Notes under the pieces: generated by a model
Told to the model about the DNA's origin: nothing
The model's database searches: none
What the model saw: only the letters and a program-made list of their open reading frames with translations
Part shown: piece after piece, positions 43,285-54,526 of the stretch
Position numbering within the stretch: position 1 is the first letter of the stretch
Layout: each line of letters begins with the position of its first letter
Assembly (NCBI GenBank): GCA_041675025.1
Contig: JBAYUS010000004.1
Span: 27,378-91,377, forward strand
Origin: CAJBLF01 sp041675025
GTDB taxonomy: Bacteria; Patescibacteriota; Gracilibacteria; Absconditabacterales; Absconditicoccaceae
Length of the DNA: 64,000 bases
Direction: 5' to 3'
Position numbers and translations under genes: made by a program

Positions 43285-45354
43285 TTATTTACTATTTTCT
43301 ATTTTGGCTTTAAGCTCAAGACTCATTTTATTCATTTCAAACAAAGCACCAATAGTATTATTCCAAAACGATTGATTATCTTTGAGGAAAGCAATCATAT
43401 TGATAACGAAATCATTACCAGGCTTCTGGACATATTGATCCATAACAACATTGAGGGCATTACCAGAAATTTGATTTGTATTAGCTGCTGCTACAGCATC
43501 TGAAAATTTATCAATATTTTTTTGAATATCTTCTATTGTTGTAGCTTCTTCCATATTAGCATCGTTTTTTACAGGATCAGCTATGACGATATACTTATTA
43601 TAATTGTCAGCATCAGGAGCAGAAATATTCATATTCATGATTGATAAATTGAAGTCCTTCATATCTTGTTCTTCCTCTTTGGTTTCGACAGTATTGCTCT
43701 TTTTTGGAAACAAAGGTTTGAAGTTTACTTGGAGTTTAAAAGCAAAATTATCAGCAAAACTTATTTTGGTATTACTATCAAGGAATTCTTTCTTTTCAAC
43801 AAATTTTGAAGTCTGACCACTATCTCTCAGTCATCCGAGTACATCAAAAATTTCTTGGAATATAGCCTGGATACTAAATACTTTTTTTCAAGGATTTAAA
43901 GATGCTTGTTGTACAGGAACTTTACAAAATTTAATACGAAACATATCTTCTACCTTTTCCCATCCTGCACCACTTGGTCATGCTACTACAAAACAGATAC
44001 AATCAGATATACAAAGAGCTTTTTCTTGAATTCATAATCCATCGCATGTTTGGATACATGATTTACTACACTTAAGTTCACATTGAGCTTGTTCGGCTAG
44101 TGGAAGATTTTTACATTGATATGAACAAGTACCAGGAATAGCATCGCCAAACAATTGTTCAGCATAAGCATTAGCAACACTATCAGCATATCCAGAATCA
44201 GAAGTACTTCATCATAGCGGTAAAGGATTATCTTTCTTAAATTGTTCTAACAAATGAGTAACTATAACATTATCTAAGCTCGCATTATTTACAAAATATA
44301 TAAGACCAGAAATATATTCTTCTGAAGTCATAAGAGGAACTTCTTCTTCGACAGCAGGAGTAGCTACATCTCATGAAAGACATTGATTTCAAAAAACTAA
44401 GGCAGCACTTGCAGGTGTAATAGTAGTTTTCGTACTATCAATAAGTGTTTGTACTTCTTGATCATCAGATATTACAGGAATTATATTTTGTGAAGAAGAA
44501 ATTTGTGATTGAGAAGAATCTGGAGATCATGATGAAGTTGGAATTTGATTTGATCATGATGAACTTGATCAACTTGGTCATCATGGAGTACCAGGAAAAG
44601 AAGATCCTCCAGCTCAAAGCTGATAAGACGAAGAAGAATCATTATTATTTTGAGAAGAAGACTGTGGTGCTTTAGGTAATCTATAAAATAATATCTGAGG
44701 AGTTTCTTTGAAACTATCAAACAATAATTTTCCTACCTGATTGACATCATAAAGTATATCAAAGTCACTATCATCTAATGTTCCATTCCACAAAAGATCA
44801 GATCAAAAGTTTTTTTGATTGAGTGTATCAAGTGCAAATGAATTACTATAATTAGTATAATAGAGCTGATTGATTTTACTATTTATGAAAGTAATCTGAT
44901 CAATATTGGCTTGAATCTTGTTATCAACAACAAGAGCGTTTGGATATTCACAGACAAAAAACTTTTGATAACTTTTATTGATTTCACTATCAGTTGGCGG
45001 TTTTGTTCCTTTAGCAAATATTTGAGTAAATATAGTTTGAAAGCTACCATTTGTATGATATAAGATATTAATGAAATCAATATTTTGTATGCCATTACAC
45101 GTAGCATTATACTCAGCAACAAGTGAATCCAAAGAAAATGATGTAGCATTTACTTCTCTATCCTTGACTAGTTTCAAGGCTTTTTTATATAAATTATTTA
45201 CTTGAGATTTTCATCAAAAAATACTTCATATAGAAGTTGATTGTTCTTTTGATTGAGCCATTGCTTGAGAAAAATCAATAGCAAAAACAGAAGAACAAGT
45301 AGTTCCGATAAGCAATAAACAGATTGTTATATATGTTCTATTTACTTTGAACAT
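43285..45354 (-). CDS. Exported Cys-containing protein of the surface locus (689 aa)
   Basis: A signal peptide with a Cys (MFKVNRTYITICLLLIGTTCSS) is followed by a helical domain. A long Ser/Gly/Gln/Pro linker (PQSSSQNNNDSSSSY...) comes next, then a Cys-rich module near residues 405-450 (CSYQCKNLPLAEQAQCELKC, CIQTCDG, CISDCICF), and a charged helical C-terminus. Not recognised as a known family. Many glycines are TGA. Its ATG overlaps the end of the upstream gene by 17 nt, showing tight coupling in a three-gene run of exported proteins facing the giant protein. Confidence 0.7.
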
Positions 45355-46489
45355 TTCTTAGCTTATCATATAAAGTATATATAGGCGTAGTTATTTTTGC
45401 CAAAAGTTTTCCAAACCCATGTAAATCTTCCTGATACATAAGCATTCATATATGAAATGGATATGCCATATAAGTATCACGCATCATTCTTAAGGTAAGT
45501 GATAATGCATCTTTAGATCGAATATATTGATTAGAAGATTTTTTGATAAGTTTATTGATATCTGTATTTCGTGTATTATTTATCAGGATAGTTGGATTTT
45601 TTTGAAGCATTGTAAAATAATATCCCATAAACAAACGATAATAGAAAAGTTCATTATAGACAAGATTGGTAAATGAAACTAATGATCCTGCTGTATCACC
45701 ATATAAACCACAGAGAAAAATATCTTTGGTTAAATCAGTTTCACCACATGATTGAAGTTTACTAGGTTTAAATTTTTCTGGTTCTCGATTTTTTTGTGCA
45801 TTAATCTCCGCTATAGGTAATGCCATATCCAAAATTCATGGAGCATTGAAAATACGGACATCACTCAAAAGATTACGTGCATTTTTGAGATATCATTTCA
45901 TAGTGCGGCATGTAGAAGGATAACGACTTGCTTTATCACATATATCTCTATCAAAATATGCTTTAGAAAAAATATTGAGTTGTTTTTCCATATCAGGATC
46001 GGTAGTAAAATTTCAGATTAATCCATAAAAGTTAGCTTGTTTCATACTTACATAATCTATAATGATATCATCAAAAAGCTTAGGAACAAAATTAGAAAGA
46101 TCACAATCATTACTCATAGAAACAGAACTACAGAGATTGTTACCATCAACAACATCAGTCAATCCAAGCTCTTTATAATCCTTACGGATAAAATATTTAT
46201 CTTCTTCTTTAAAATATGGTGATGTATTTTTACAAAACAAATGAACAAAAGCAGATTGCTTAGCATTATAAATAAAATTACCCTGAATGAATCAATCAGA
46301 AGACAAAACTGCAGAACAATATTTATCAATAATAAATTTTACATTATTTTGAGTAGTATTAAATCATTCATCAGCAGTTAATTTAGCTATATATGCCGAA
46401 ACATCTGGAGCTGCAAATACATGAGGATGAGAAAAAAATACACTAACAACAAGTGTTATTATGATTAGATGTATCCATTTTTTTTTCAT
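45338..46489 (-). CDS. Exported protein of the surface locus (383 aa)
   Basis: The start MKKKWIHLIIITLVVSVFFS is a clear signal peptide ending near HVFAAPD; methionines further upstream exist but spoil the signal. The mature part is mainly helical with scattered cysteines (KYCSAV, HLFCKN, NLCSSV, DICDKA, STCRTM, SCGETD, LCGLYG), suggesting disulfide bonds. No recognised domain. It overlaps the next gene by 17 nt and begins 32 nt after the gene upstream. Operon structure implies function with the two other exported proteins. Confidence 0.7.
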
Positions 46490-46521
46490 ACCGATCATAT
46501 GTATACAAATAAATAAAAGAA

Positions 46522-47976
46522 TTATCGACACGTTCAACCTCAACCACATTGTGCTTTACAAGCCTCTCACAAACTCTTAATGAGACTTCACTCTTTATCT
46601 TTACTACCAAGAACACCCTCTTTAGTAGTATTTATTTGATCTCATAAAACATTGAAAGCAGGAGTTATAGTTTTTACTTCAGCAAAAGTAGCGAGACTTG
46701 AATCATTAGTTTGATTTACAAAAACATCTTGCACATAAGAAAGAAGAAGTTGATTGAAAAGTTTATCACCAGCATCAGAAGTATCTATTACAACTGTTGG
46801 AACTTCTTGTTTTTGAATATTTTCTATTTCTTTTGTTTTATCACCTATTTTTTTGGGAACTAAACTCCATATTCATGCAGCAACTTTTTTTATTGCTGCT
46901 CATGCTTCTTTGGTACCAGGAGCGTCTATTTTTATATCAATCATTTTTCCTCTTCTCGCTGAAGTACCATACGTAGCTTGAAGAAGCATAGTCTCTCTTT
47001 CTTTAAATTTTTTTTGTTCTTCCTCATCCTTACTTGCAGAAAATATTTGTCCAAGTCTTACAACTGCATCTTTAAAAACAGTTTTGGTATCATAAGGAGA
47101 TGACTTAATACTTGCCATAAGTTTTTGCCAGATACTTTTGAAGGAAATAGCATTTTGATTACATATATTTTTAAATCCTTTTGCACAATCATAATTCTTT
47201 TGTACTGTCTGCATAGCTTCTGTATTAAAGACAATATTTATATCGTTTGTTCATAACATAGAAAATTCATCAAACTGACCAATACTATCAAAGTATATAA
47301 TGCTTTTTGCTGCAGAAAGCGTTTTTGTTAAAAGAGCAGTTACATGATCATATGTAGTTCCAGGAGGAATTGTTCATCTTGTCAGTAATCATTTAGTGAT
47401 ATATTTATCGATAATAGCTTGCATAACTGCACGATTTGCATCATTGATTTTGGTAAACCATCATCATCACAAACCAAGCTCATATTTTTTGGTACTTAAG
47501 ATAGCCTCATTTTCTTCTAAAATTTTACTATCTCTAAGAAATACCTTACCCTTGGTAAGCAATACCGTTCCTCCAGCAAAATCCTTGAGTCAGGCTATAT
47601 TTACAGGAGAAGAAAAAATAGCAGTACTTGCCAAAACAAATTTTACTTTTTGTTCAGCATTTTTAGCTACTCTTCATACAATAGTTAATTTTGGAGGAGC
47701 AACAAATATATTTCCTTCATAGAGATTAGGATTTATATATTTGCCTATATAATCTCATTCAGCTCAGAGAGTTTTTATACTATTTGCCATTTCTCTGACA
47801 AAATCCAACAACAAGGTAAAGTTTTCAGGAGCAGCACCACAAATTGTAGATGTCGAACAATATGCAGTTTGAGCTTCTTCAGGAGTTTGAATATTTTGTC
47901 CATGTACAAAAGAAATCCCCACCATAAAGGTGATCATCAATCATGTTATAAAATGAATAGGAATCTTTTTATTCAT
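46522..47976 (-). CDS. Exported protein of the surface locus (484 aa)
   Basis: A signal peptide (MNKKIPIHFITGLMITFMVGISFVHG) is followed by a helical mature domain with cysteine pairs (YCSTSTIC, YDCAKGFKNIC) and a beta-rich middle (LTIVGRVAK..VKFVLASTA). The C-terminus is Cys/Gly-rich (GEACKAQCGGGGTCR), with four of its glycines as TGA or GGT. It is the first of three consecutive exported genes. Not matched to a known family. Confidence 0.7.
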
Positions 47977-47998
47977 CAATGGTACACGAAATAAAATG

Positions 47999-48069
47999 AT
48001 AGCAAATTACAGGTTTCAGGTTTCAGATTTCAGGAACTTGCTCCTTGCATCCTGCTCCTTGTTTCTAAG
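47999..48069. repeat. Short tandem repeat of TTTCAGG units
   Basis: Repeated AGGTTTCAGGTTTCAGATTTCAGG (three units, written here in parts: AGGTTTC, AGGTTTC, AGATTTC) is followed by CTTGCTCCTTGCATCCTGCTCC. Its reverse complement resembles the ACCTTCAACCTGAA repeat that joins the permuted glycosyltransferase. Confidence 0.55.
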
Positions 48070-49572
48070 TTATTTAATGTTTGTAAGTTTATTTTGAATA
48101 ATAGTTTGTTCAGTAAGATTATCAGATATACTCAATGCTTTTATAAAATTTTCCTTTGCCTGTGGATATTGTTTGAGAGAAACATAATAATCACCCAAAA
48201 CATGATAGAGATGAGATTGATGATATTTTTCTGTCAGAGACAATAATTTTTGCCCCATTCAAGATAAATTTTGCTTCGCTAATTGCAATCAGACCTCACC
48301 ATACATACACACATCAGCTTGACTACCCGTGAAAATAGTAGAACATTTGCCTATATACATATCAGCCAATTGTGGGTTTTCTGTATATAAACTAAATGGT
48401 TTTGCTGTACGATATGGAATATAAAACATTTGATCAAAAAATAATGCAAAATCAGATGTCTGAAGATCGGGCTGCCCAAGAATGTTTTGCCAGAGGCGAA
48501 TCATACTCGTAGTGTCCTCTCATTGAATATATGATAAAAGCATATATCTATACACATCAGTTTGAAGCCCAGCATCAGTTACTTGATTGAGATAGAGAAT
48601 AGATTGTTCATAATCACCATATCGATAATAAGATATACCGATAAGAAATTTATAAAGAGATGCATTGGCGGTATCAAAGTCTGCGAGCTTAAGAAAGTAT
48701 TCTTTAGCAGCTTCTCGATTGTGAGTTAAGAAGTTTGAATACGCAAGCACTTGATAAGGAAGTATATAATCTTTATCTACAAGCAAAGAATGTAAAGCCA
48801 ATCTCTTAGCAAAAGAAAAATATCAGTTTTTGAGTAAAGTAAGTGAAACCAATCCATCTCTATAATATGTTGGAGGATTTTTTATTTTTACAAAATTTGC
48901 CAAAGCTGATTCGTATGAAGATTTAAAATCTTTGTAACGAGGATCAATGACTTTACTAAATGCTGCAGTAGCAGTTTCATAGTCATACACCCAAAGCGAT
49001 TTGAGTCATTTATAGAACATTTCATCATCTGCTGTAAGCATATCACGAGCTCTATAGTTTTTGATTAAGGTAAAGATTTCATCCAACGAGTTAGCAGAGT
49101 CGAGACCAATGCTAGAATCATGAAAACGCGTATAGATTACCTGATGTGGATCAATGGTCAATTTGAAATAATCACCCTCATTTTGTACCAAAAGTGCAAG
49201 GTACTGATTAGCTTTATCAAATTGATAATATTGAAGAAATTTTTCTATCAAAGGCTTTAACAATTCTGGATTTTTATTTTTGGTATATAAATATTCTAAG
49301 ACATTTAAATCCTGAAATATTTCTGAATTACCCAAGCTTTGATGCACTACTTCAGATACCATAGTAGTCACTTCATTCACAGGAGCTACCGTATGTATAA
49401 CGGTATCAACAACAGGTTCTTGTGACAAAATAATAGGATCAGGAGTAATAATATCCTTTACGGCTACACGATGATAAGAAAATGTCCCATCCAAAAAGAG
49501 GATTACAAGCCAAAAACAAAGGATCATACTTCAGATAATCAGTGAATTAGTTGCTTTGTATGAAGGTTTCAT
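48070..49572 (-). CDS. Membrane-anchored TPR protein (500 aa)
   Basis: A short basic N-terminus and one TM helix (about residues 11-31, IIGSMILCFWLVILFL) are followed by an extracytoplasmic stalk. A series of tetratricopeptide-like helix pairs follows, clearest at ...AAKEYFLKLADFDTANASLYKFLIGISYYRYGDYEQSILYL... and LYHVLGDYYVSLKQYPQAKENFIKALS near the end (motifs given in part). TPR arrays scaffold protein complexes, fitting a structural role for the secretion/surface locus, whose first exported gene starts 93 nt downstream. TGA glycines join four standard-code fragments. Confidence 0.78.
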
Positions 49573-49777
49573 AAATTTAATATTTTATTAAATAAATTTC
49601 TCTGATTTTTATTTTCTACATCACTATTTTCACATTTCATATTCCATATTTTACTTTCGACTTGATACTTGATACTTTCTACTATAATCAATTATATCCA
49701 AAACCACAAAAAAAGACCAAAAAACACCCCAAAAATCACTAATAAAATTTGACAAATAATAAAAGATGAAGAAATAA

Positions 49778-49805
49778 TTGACTTTTGTTAGAAAATAAGT
49801 ATAAA
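49778..49805 (+). promoter_or_regulatory. Promoter of the 136-aa gene
   Basis: TTGACT (49778-49783), 16 bp, TATAAA (49800-49805), followed by a 45-nt A-rich leader. Confidence 0.6.
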
Positions 49806-49850
49806 AACAAGTAATAAAAATGAAAAAATAACCTAAAAACAAAAAATATC

Positions 49851-50261
49851 ATGAATATTTTACAAGAAATTATAGAAATATTTTTGAAAATAACTCATTA
49901 CGAGGATTTATTCAAAAGTAGTTTTCCTAACGGTCTGACAAAATCTGAAGTTGATTTCAAGGAAACGTTTCAATATTCCTTTCTAAGGGATAATCTTAAA
50001 ATCAGAAAAATGAAAGACAGAAGTTTTGTTCTGATATGGAAATCCCGTAGTCTTGAAATTATTGCGCTTCCCATTTCCGACAAAGAAATCTTCTTCTCTC
50101 GCATGGAAATCTATCACAAACAAGATCGATGCATGGCCGGAAATATCAATCATTATTTTGAGACTGATATGGATGCCAAGATAGAACTGGAAAAAGAAGT
50201 TCAGGAGATCAAAACAATTTTCTTAAGTTATTCACCGCAAGCTGCTGAATTCTTTAAGTAA
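49851..50261 (+). CDS. Protein of unknown function (136 aa)
   Basis: Not recognised. A compact alpha/beta protein with no signal peptide, membrane segment or TGA codon (NLKIRKMKDRSFVLIWKSRS, then an alternating strand-helix pattern and a Glu-rich C-terminal helix). It has its own promoter and a strong terminator, so it is a monocistronic cytoplasmic gene. Confidence 0.65.
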   Translation: MNILQEIIEIFLKITHYEDLFKSSFPNGLTKSEVDFKETFQYSFLRDNLKIRKMKDRSFVLIWKSRSLEIIALPISDKEIFFSRMEIYHKQDRCMAGNINHYFETDMDAKIELEKEVQEIKTIFLSYSPQAAEFFK

Positions 50262-50280
50262 ATATCTAAACAAGTTATTA

Positions 50281-50311
50281 TCCTCCGGAAATACCGGAGG
50301 ATTTTTTTTTA
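50281..50311 (+). terminator. Strong intrinsic terminator
   Basis: TCCTCCGG (50281-50288) pairs with CCGGAGGA (50294-50301) and is followed by nine T residues. Confidence 0.9.
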
Positions 50312-50317
50312 TTTTTT

Positions 50318-50488
50318 TTAATAAATCCCCTCCCCGCAGCATTGCGGGGTATCCCCTTTATCAAGGGGAACTTTAGTGGCGGCCTCCTTGACTTGTCCTC
50401 CGCGAAGTCGGGGGGAAAAGGAGGAGGCTTGTCCTTCGCGTAGTCGGAGGGAATCCCGTCGATGCGGATGGAGGATTTATTTACGGTA
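50318..50488. repeat. Large palindromic repeat cluster (family A)
   Basis: About 170 bp of GC-richer sequence, bounded by AATAAATCC and GGATTTATT. Inside are CCCCGCAGCATTGCGGGG, CCCCTTTATCAAGGGG, GGCCTCCTTG, CTCCGCGAAGTCGGGGGG, and GATGCGGATGGAGG. It carries the same pieces as the insertions in uvrC and the cluster at 2.1 kb. It separates the plus-strand gene from the end of the ribosomal operon. Confidence 0.8.
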
Positions 50489-50541
50489 ACAAAAAAACTG
50501 AGTTTTCACTCAGTCCTTTTGTATATTTGAGAATTAAATTT

Positions 50542-51882
50542 CTATTGATTCAAAGAATTTAAGTCAATTTTATCATATCTTTGCATAAGCATATCTGTCT
50601 TCACTTTGTTCATAATTTCTTGAACAACTCATACAATGATGATAACTCCAGATCCTGTAACAACAACGGGAAGTGATCCAAGCGATTGTACTAATGTTTG
50701 GATAAATGGAATATAATTGAGTAAGTAACTATAGATTCCAATAAAAGCTAATCCAGCTCCTCACCATAGGCAAAGGTGCATAAGAATACCATTAATATAT
50801 TTAGCTGTTTCTTTTCCTGGTCTAATTCCTGGAACGAATCCTCCTCTCTTTTGAATATTATCAGAGATTTTTTCTGGAGAGAATACGATCAATGTATAGA
50901 AGAATGTAAATACTATAATCAAGATGAAATACAAAACGATAGCTGGTATTCCTGGTTGTTGAGTATAAATATTGAGATTAGCTTCTATCCAATTAGCCAT
51001 ACCTACAAGTTTAAGGTTTGCAGGTTGGAATTGTGTAATAAGCTTACTAATCAAATATGGGAATGAAACGAATGCGATAGAGAAGATAATAGGTATCATT
51101 CCTACAGGATTCATAGGGATAGGCAATGAAGATGATTCTTCAACCTTTCCTCTTCTCGCATAAATAACCGGTATTTCTTTGATAGATTTTAAGATGAATA
51201 TAGAAAGTAATACCAATCCAAGTACAATAATAAGCATGAATAAAGTAACTCCTATAATACTATCTGAACCTGCCATACTTGAATATATCTTTTGAGTAAT
51301 TCCTGCTACGATAGATGCAAAGATTAATAAAGATGTTCCATTAGATACACCTTTTTCTGTAATCAATTCTCATATCCACATCAACAACACTGATCAAACA
51401 GTCATAGTAAATGCAGTAATAATAAGACTTAATGGTGCTGTACTAATTACATTACCTCCGAGAAGATAATTGATGAAAAATACCATTCCTATAGATTGAA
51501 GAAATGCTAATGGTACAGAAAGATATCTTGTATATTGTTGAATTTTTTGTTGTCCAGATTCACCTTGTTCAGTAAGTTCTTCAAGTTGTGGAACTACAGA
51601 ACCAAGAAGTTGCATAATGATAGATGCATTGATGAAAGGAGCTAGTCCTACAGCAATCAAAGCAAATTGATCCAATGATCCTCACAAAAGCATGATAAAA
51701 TATCCTACTCCAGAATCACCAGTACTTATAGTTTTTGACATAAGCGCAGTAATATCTACAAACGGTACAGGTATAAATACCAAAAGTCTATATAATGCGA
51801 GCATCGCAAGCGTAAAAATAATCTTCTTTTTTATGCTAGGATTTTCTCGTATTTCTTGAATTTTTTTTAAGAATTTTTCCAT
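50542..51882 (-). CDS. secY: Protein translocase subunit SecY (446 aa)
   Basis: The channel subunit of the Sec translocon, ten TM helices in the inner membrane. Family features are the N-terminal KIIFTLAMLALYRLLVFIPVP helix (first part), GLAPFINASIIMQLLGSV.., the QKKIQQYTRYL-type cytoplasmic loop, SNGTSLLIFASIVAGI, IPIPMNPVGMIPIIF, and KRGGFVPGIRPGKETAKYIN near the C-terminal third. TGA glycines rejoin three standard-code pieces. ATG 51882 was chosen; the TTG one codon upstream is less likely. It is the last gene of the S10-spc operon here. adk, map and infA do not follow. Confidence 0.95.
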
Positions 51883-51911
51883 CAAATAGCGATAAGAAAC
51901 GTAAAAATAAA

Positions 51912-52649
51912 CTATTTAGCTTTCTTAACTGCAGGTTTTTTTACTGCAGGTTTCTTAACAGTCTCTTTTTTAGCAACAGTTTTTTTAGGAGCAGCTGGTT
52001 TTTTTACTGCAGATTTAGCTTCTGCTTTTGCAGCTACAGCTTTTTCAGCTTTAGGAGCAGCTTTATCAGCCGTGGCTGATTTTTTTGGAGTTTCTATTTT
52101 TTTACCAGCCTTTTTTTCAGCTAATGTTTTGATTTTCAATTTTCAAACCTTTGATTTAGGATCTTTTTTTACTTTAACAGGTGCTTTACTTGGAGCAGAA
52201 TGTTTAGTTCCAGGTTTTTCCATTTTAGCTTTTGCAGAAGCAGAGAATGCATCAATACCTACAAATGTAAGATGTTTAGCATAATCACCATGTCATAAAA
52301 GTTTAACGAAAACTTTAATATTTTTGATATATCCCAAGTCTTTCAAAACTTGTTTATTGATTTCCATAGTATCAGTAATTCTTGCATCACCATCAAGTGC
52401 TCCAAGATTAACGATTACAACATCTTGTACGAGTTTGTAATATCTTGTAAATCCTCTTGCTTTAGGCAATCTCTGAACGATAGATGTTTGTCCTCATTCA
52501 AAAAATGGCTTCATAGAAAATCAACTTCTAGATTTTTGTCATTTAAGACCTCTTCCAGAATAATTTCCTGTTCCTGTTCCATTTCCTCTTCCTCTTCTTC
52601 TTTGTTTATCTTTGAGTCATTTACTTTTTTGTAGTTCATGGATTCTCAT
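51912..52649 (-). CDS. rplO: 50S ribosomal protein L15 with long basic tail (245 aa)
   Basis: The L15 core covers about residues 1-145, with the Gly/Arg-rich start (RRRGRGNGTGTGNYSGRG, GLKGQKSRSGFSMKPFFEGG) that threads into the 23S rRNA, and RLPKARGF. It ends with a tail of about 100 residues rich in Lys, Ala and Pro (KKPAAPKKTVAKKE, KKPAVKKPAVKKAK). Typical L15 is about 145-150 aa, so the tail is extra. The tail resembles that of S5 encoded immediately upstream. L30 (rpmD), which usually sits between S5 and L15, is absent. Confidence 0.93.
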
Positions 52650-52684
52650 TGTAGATATATCAAGGGTATAAAAAATAGGTTAAT

Positions 52685-53395
52685 TTATTTGGTTTTTTTA
52701 GCTGCTGGTTTGTCTTCTTTTTTAGCAACAGTTTTTTTAGCTGCTGGTTTTTTGACTTCTATTTTTTCAACTTTAGGAGTAGCTGATTTTTTAGCTTCAG
52801 CTTTAGCTTCTACAGCAACTTTAGCTTCTCTTTTTGCTGTAATTTCTGTAACTGCTGATGATACTTGATGTTTAGCTTCTTTTTCTTCAGTATCTTCATG
52901 TTTTACTTTTTGAACAACTCTCTTATTGAAATGGTCAGCATATTTATATGAAGACAAAGCAATAATAGTAGCCATAGCATTATTTAGTTTATTATTTGAT
53001 CACATAATTTTAGACAACATGTTTTCAAATCCTGCAAGCTCAAGAACGGCTCTTACAGAAGATCCAGCTTTCAAACCCGTACCAGCCGTAGCAGGCAAAA
53101 GTTTAATCATACATGCTTTATATTTTGTAGTTGTAGCATAAGGAACAGTTTGATTTCCTGTAATAGGAACCAAAAACATATTTTTATATGCTTCACGAGA
53201 AGCTTTGCTTACTGCAGATTGCACATCTGGTCATTTAGAAACACCGATTCCGATCTTTCCTTTTTTGTTTCCAACCAAAATAGTAGCTCTAAAGGACATT
53301 TTTCTTCCTCCAGTTGTTACTCTCGTTACTCTTCTTACCTCAAGAAGGAGTTCGTCAAACTCTTTTTTTACCTTATCTTTACTTCAAGGTCTCAT
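52685..53395 (-). CDS. rpsE: 30S ribosomal protein S5 with long basic tail (236 aa)
   Basis: The S5 double-stranded-RNA-binding-like and C-terminal domains are recognisable: EVRRVTRVTTGGRKMSFRA, VGNKKGKIGIGVSKGPDVQ, KLLPATAGTGLKAGSSVRAV, LELAGFENMLSKIMGS. The core ends near residue 160, and a Lys/Ala/Val/Glu-rich tail of about 70 residues follows, ending in KKPAAKKTVAKKEDKPAAKK. TGA glycines at codon 4 and in SKGPD and IMGS join fragments. It contributes to the mRNA entry site and decoding fidelity. Confidence 0.93.
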
Positions 53396-53430
53396 GAACA
53401 AAAATTGTTAAATTAATAAAATACATAAAA

Positions 53431-53790
53431 CTATATAGCGATACCTCATGTTCTAATTCAATCAGCCAATGCTTTTACTCTTCCATGATAAAGTTGTCAA
53501 TTTCTATCAAATGTTGCTTTTTCAATACCTTTCTTTTTCATAAGAGCAGCCAATGCTTCACCAGCTTTTCCAGCTGTATCTGTTTTGGTAGTTCCTTTGA
53601 TATCTTTATCAGAGATATGACAAACCACATTACCAGTTGTATCAACAACTTGAGCTTTCATATACTTATTTGATTTATCTACGATAACTCTAAAATCAGG
53701 ATAGTTTGCTTTTATCTTAGCATTAACTCTCTTTTTTCTACCCATAAATTTTTTTACCACATCTTTCACACGTTTAGTAATTTTCAACAT
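53431..53790 (-). CDS. rplR: 50S ribosomal protein L18 (119 aa)
   Basis: A 5S-rRNA-binding protein. The basic N-terminus (KITKRVKDVVKKFMGRKKRV) is followed by FRVIVDKSNKYMKAQVVD, the AGKAGEALAALMKKKGI helix and the terminal FDRNGQLYHGRVKALADGIRTGGI. The glycine after DRN is TGA. Length is normal. It lies 36 nt from S5 and 48 nt from L6 in the spc order. Confidence 0.94.
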
Positions 53791-53837
53791 TACATCAAAT
53801 AATAAGTAATAAAGATTTTTTTAATGTTAGGTATTGA

Positions 53838-54383
53838 TTATTTAGCAGCTGCTTTACCTGGTTTAAGTTTAATTTCTTCACCAAAATATCTAATTCCTTT
53901 TCCTTTATATGGTTCTGGTTTTTTAAGTGCTTTTACTTTTGCAGCATATTCTCCAAGATACTGTTTATCAATACCATTTAAAGTAATAATATAATTTCCT
54001 TTTGGATCTTGTTCTACTTTTGCTTCGATAGTTGCTGGAATAGTAAAATCAACCTTATGAGAGAATCATAAAGAAAATATAAATTTTTTACCTTCCATTT
54101 TAACAGCATATCCAACCCCCATTATTAAGAGTTTTTTTTCATATCCATGAGTTACTCCTTCAATCATATTTGAGAGCAAAGTTCTAGAAAGTCCCCAAAA
54201 TTTTCGTTGATCTACATTTTCCACAGCAGTAATAGCTTGAGTTCCTTCAACTACTATACTAACACCATTTACAAAGGTATGAGAAAGTTGTCATTTAGGA
54301 CCCTTTACATTTACTGTAGAACCTTTAATTTCTAGTTCCACTCCAGCTGGTATTTCTATCGCTTTTTTTCCAATTTTTGACAT
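53838..54383 (-). CDS. rplF: 50S ribosomal protein L6 (181 aa)
   Basis: Read only with TGA=Gly. It shows the L6 duplicated fold: MSKIGKKAIEIPAGVELEI at the start, VKGPKGQLSHTF, then RTLLSNMIEGVTHGYEKKLL (connecting segment) and GIDKQYLGEYAAKVKALKKPEPYKGKGIRY, the conserved 23S-binding end (motifs in part). It ends Gly/Lys/Ala-rich. The upstream 143 bp to S8 carry a dispersed repeat. Confidence 0.94.
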
Positions 54384-54386
54384 AAC

Positions 54387-54526
54387 ACTAACATAAATGA
54401 TAAATGAATAATGAATAGTGAATAATGTTGGTAATATCTTCTAATGGATTATTGTAAATCACAATAGTTTATAAAGATACAATTCATACATTTTTCATTA
54501 TTAATTTTTAATTATTAATTAGTTTT
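54387..54526. repeat. Dispersed inverted repeat, family E copy 3 (in the ribosomal operon)
   Basis: The left arm AATGAATAATGAATAGTG and the right arm CATTTTTCATTATTAA are complementary. The centre (TTGTAAATCACAATAG, TTTATAAAGATA) matches the copy before trmD. It lies between rpsH and rplF within a transcribed operon. Confidence 0.7.
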
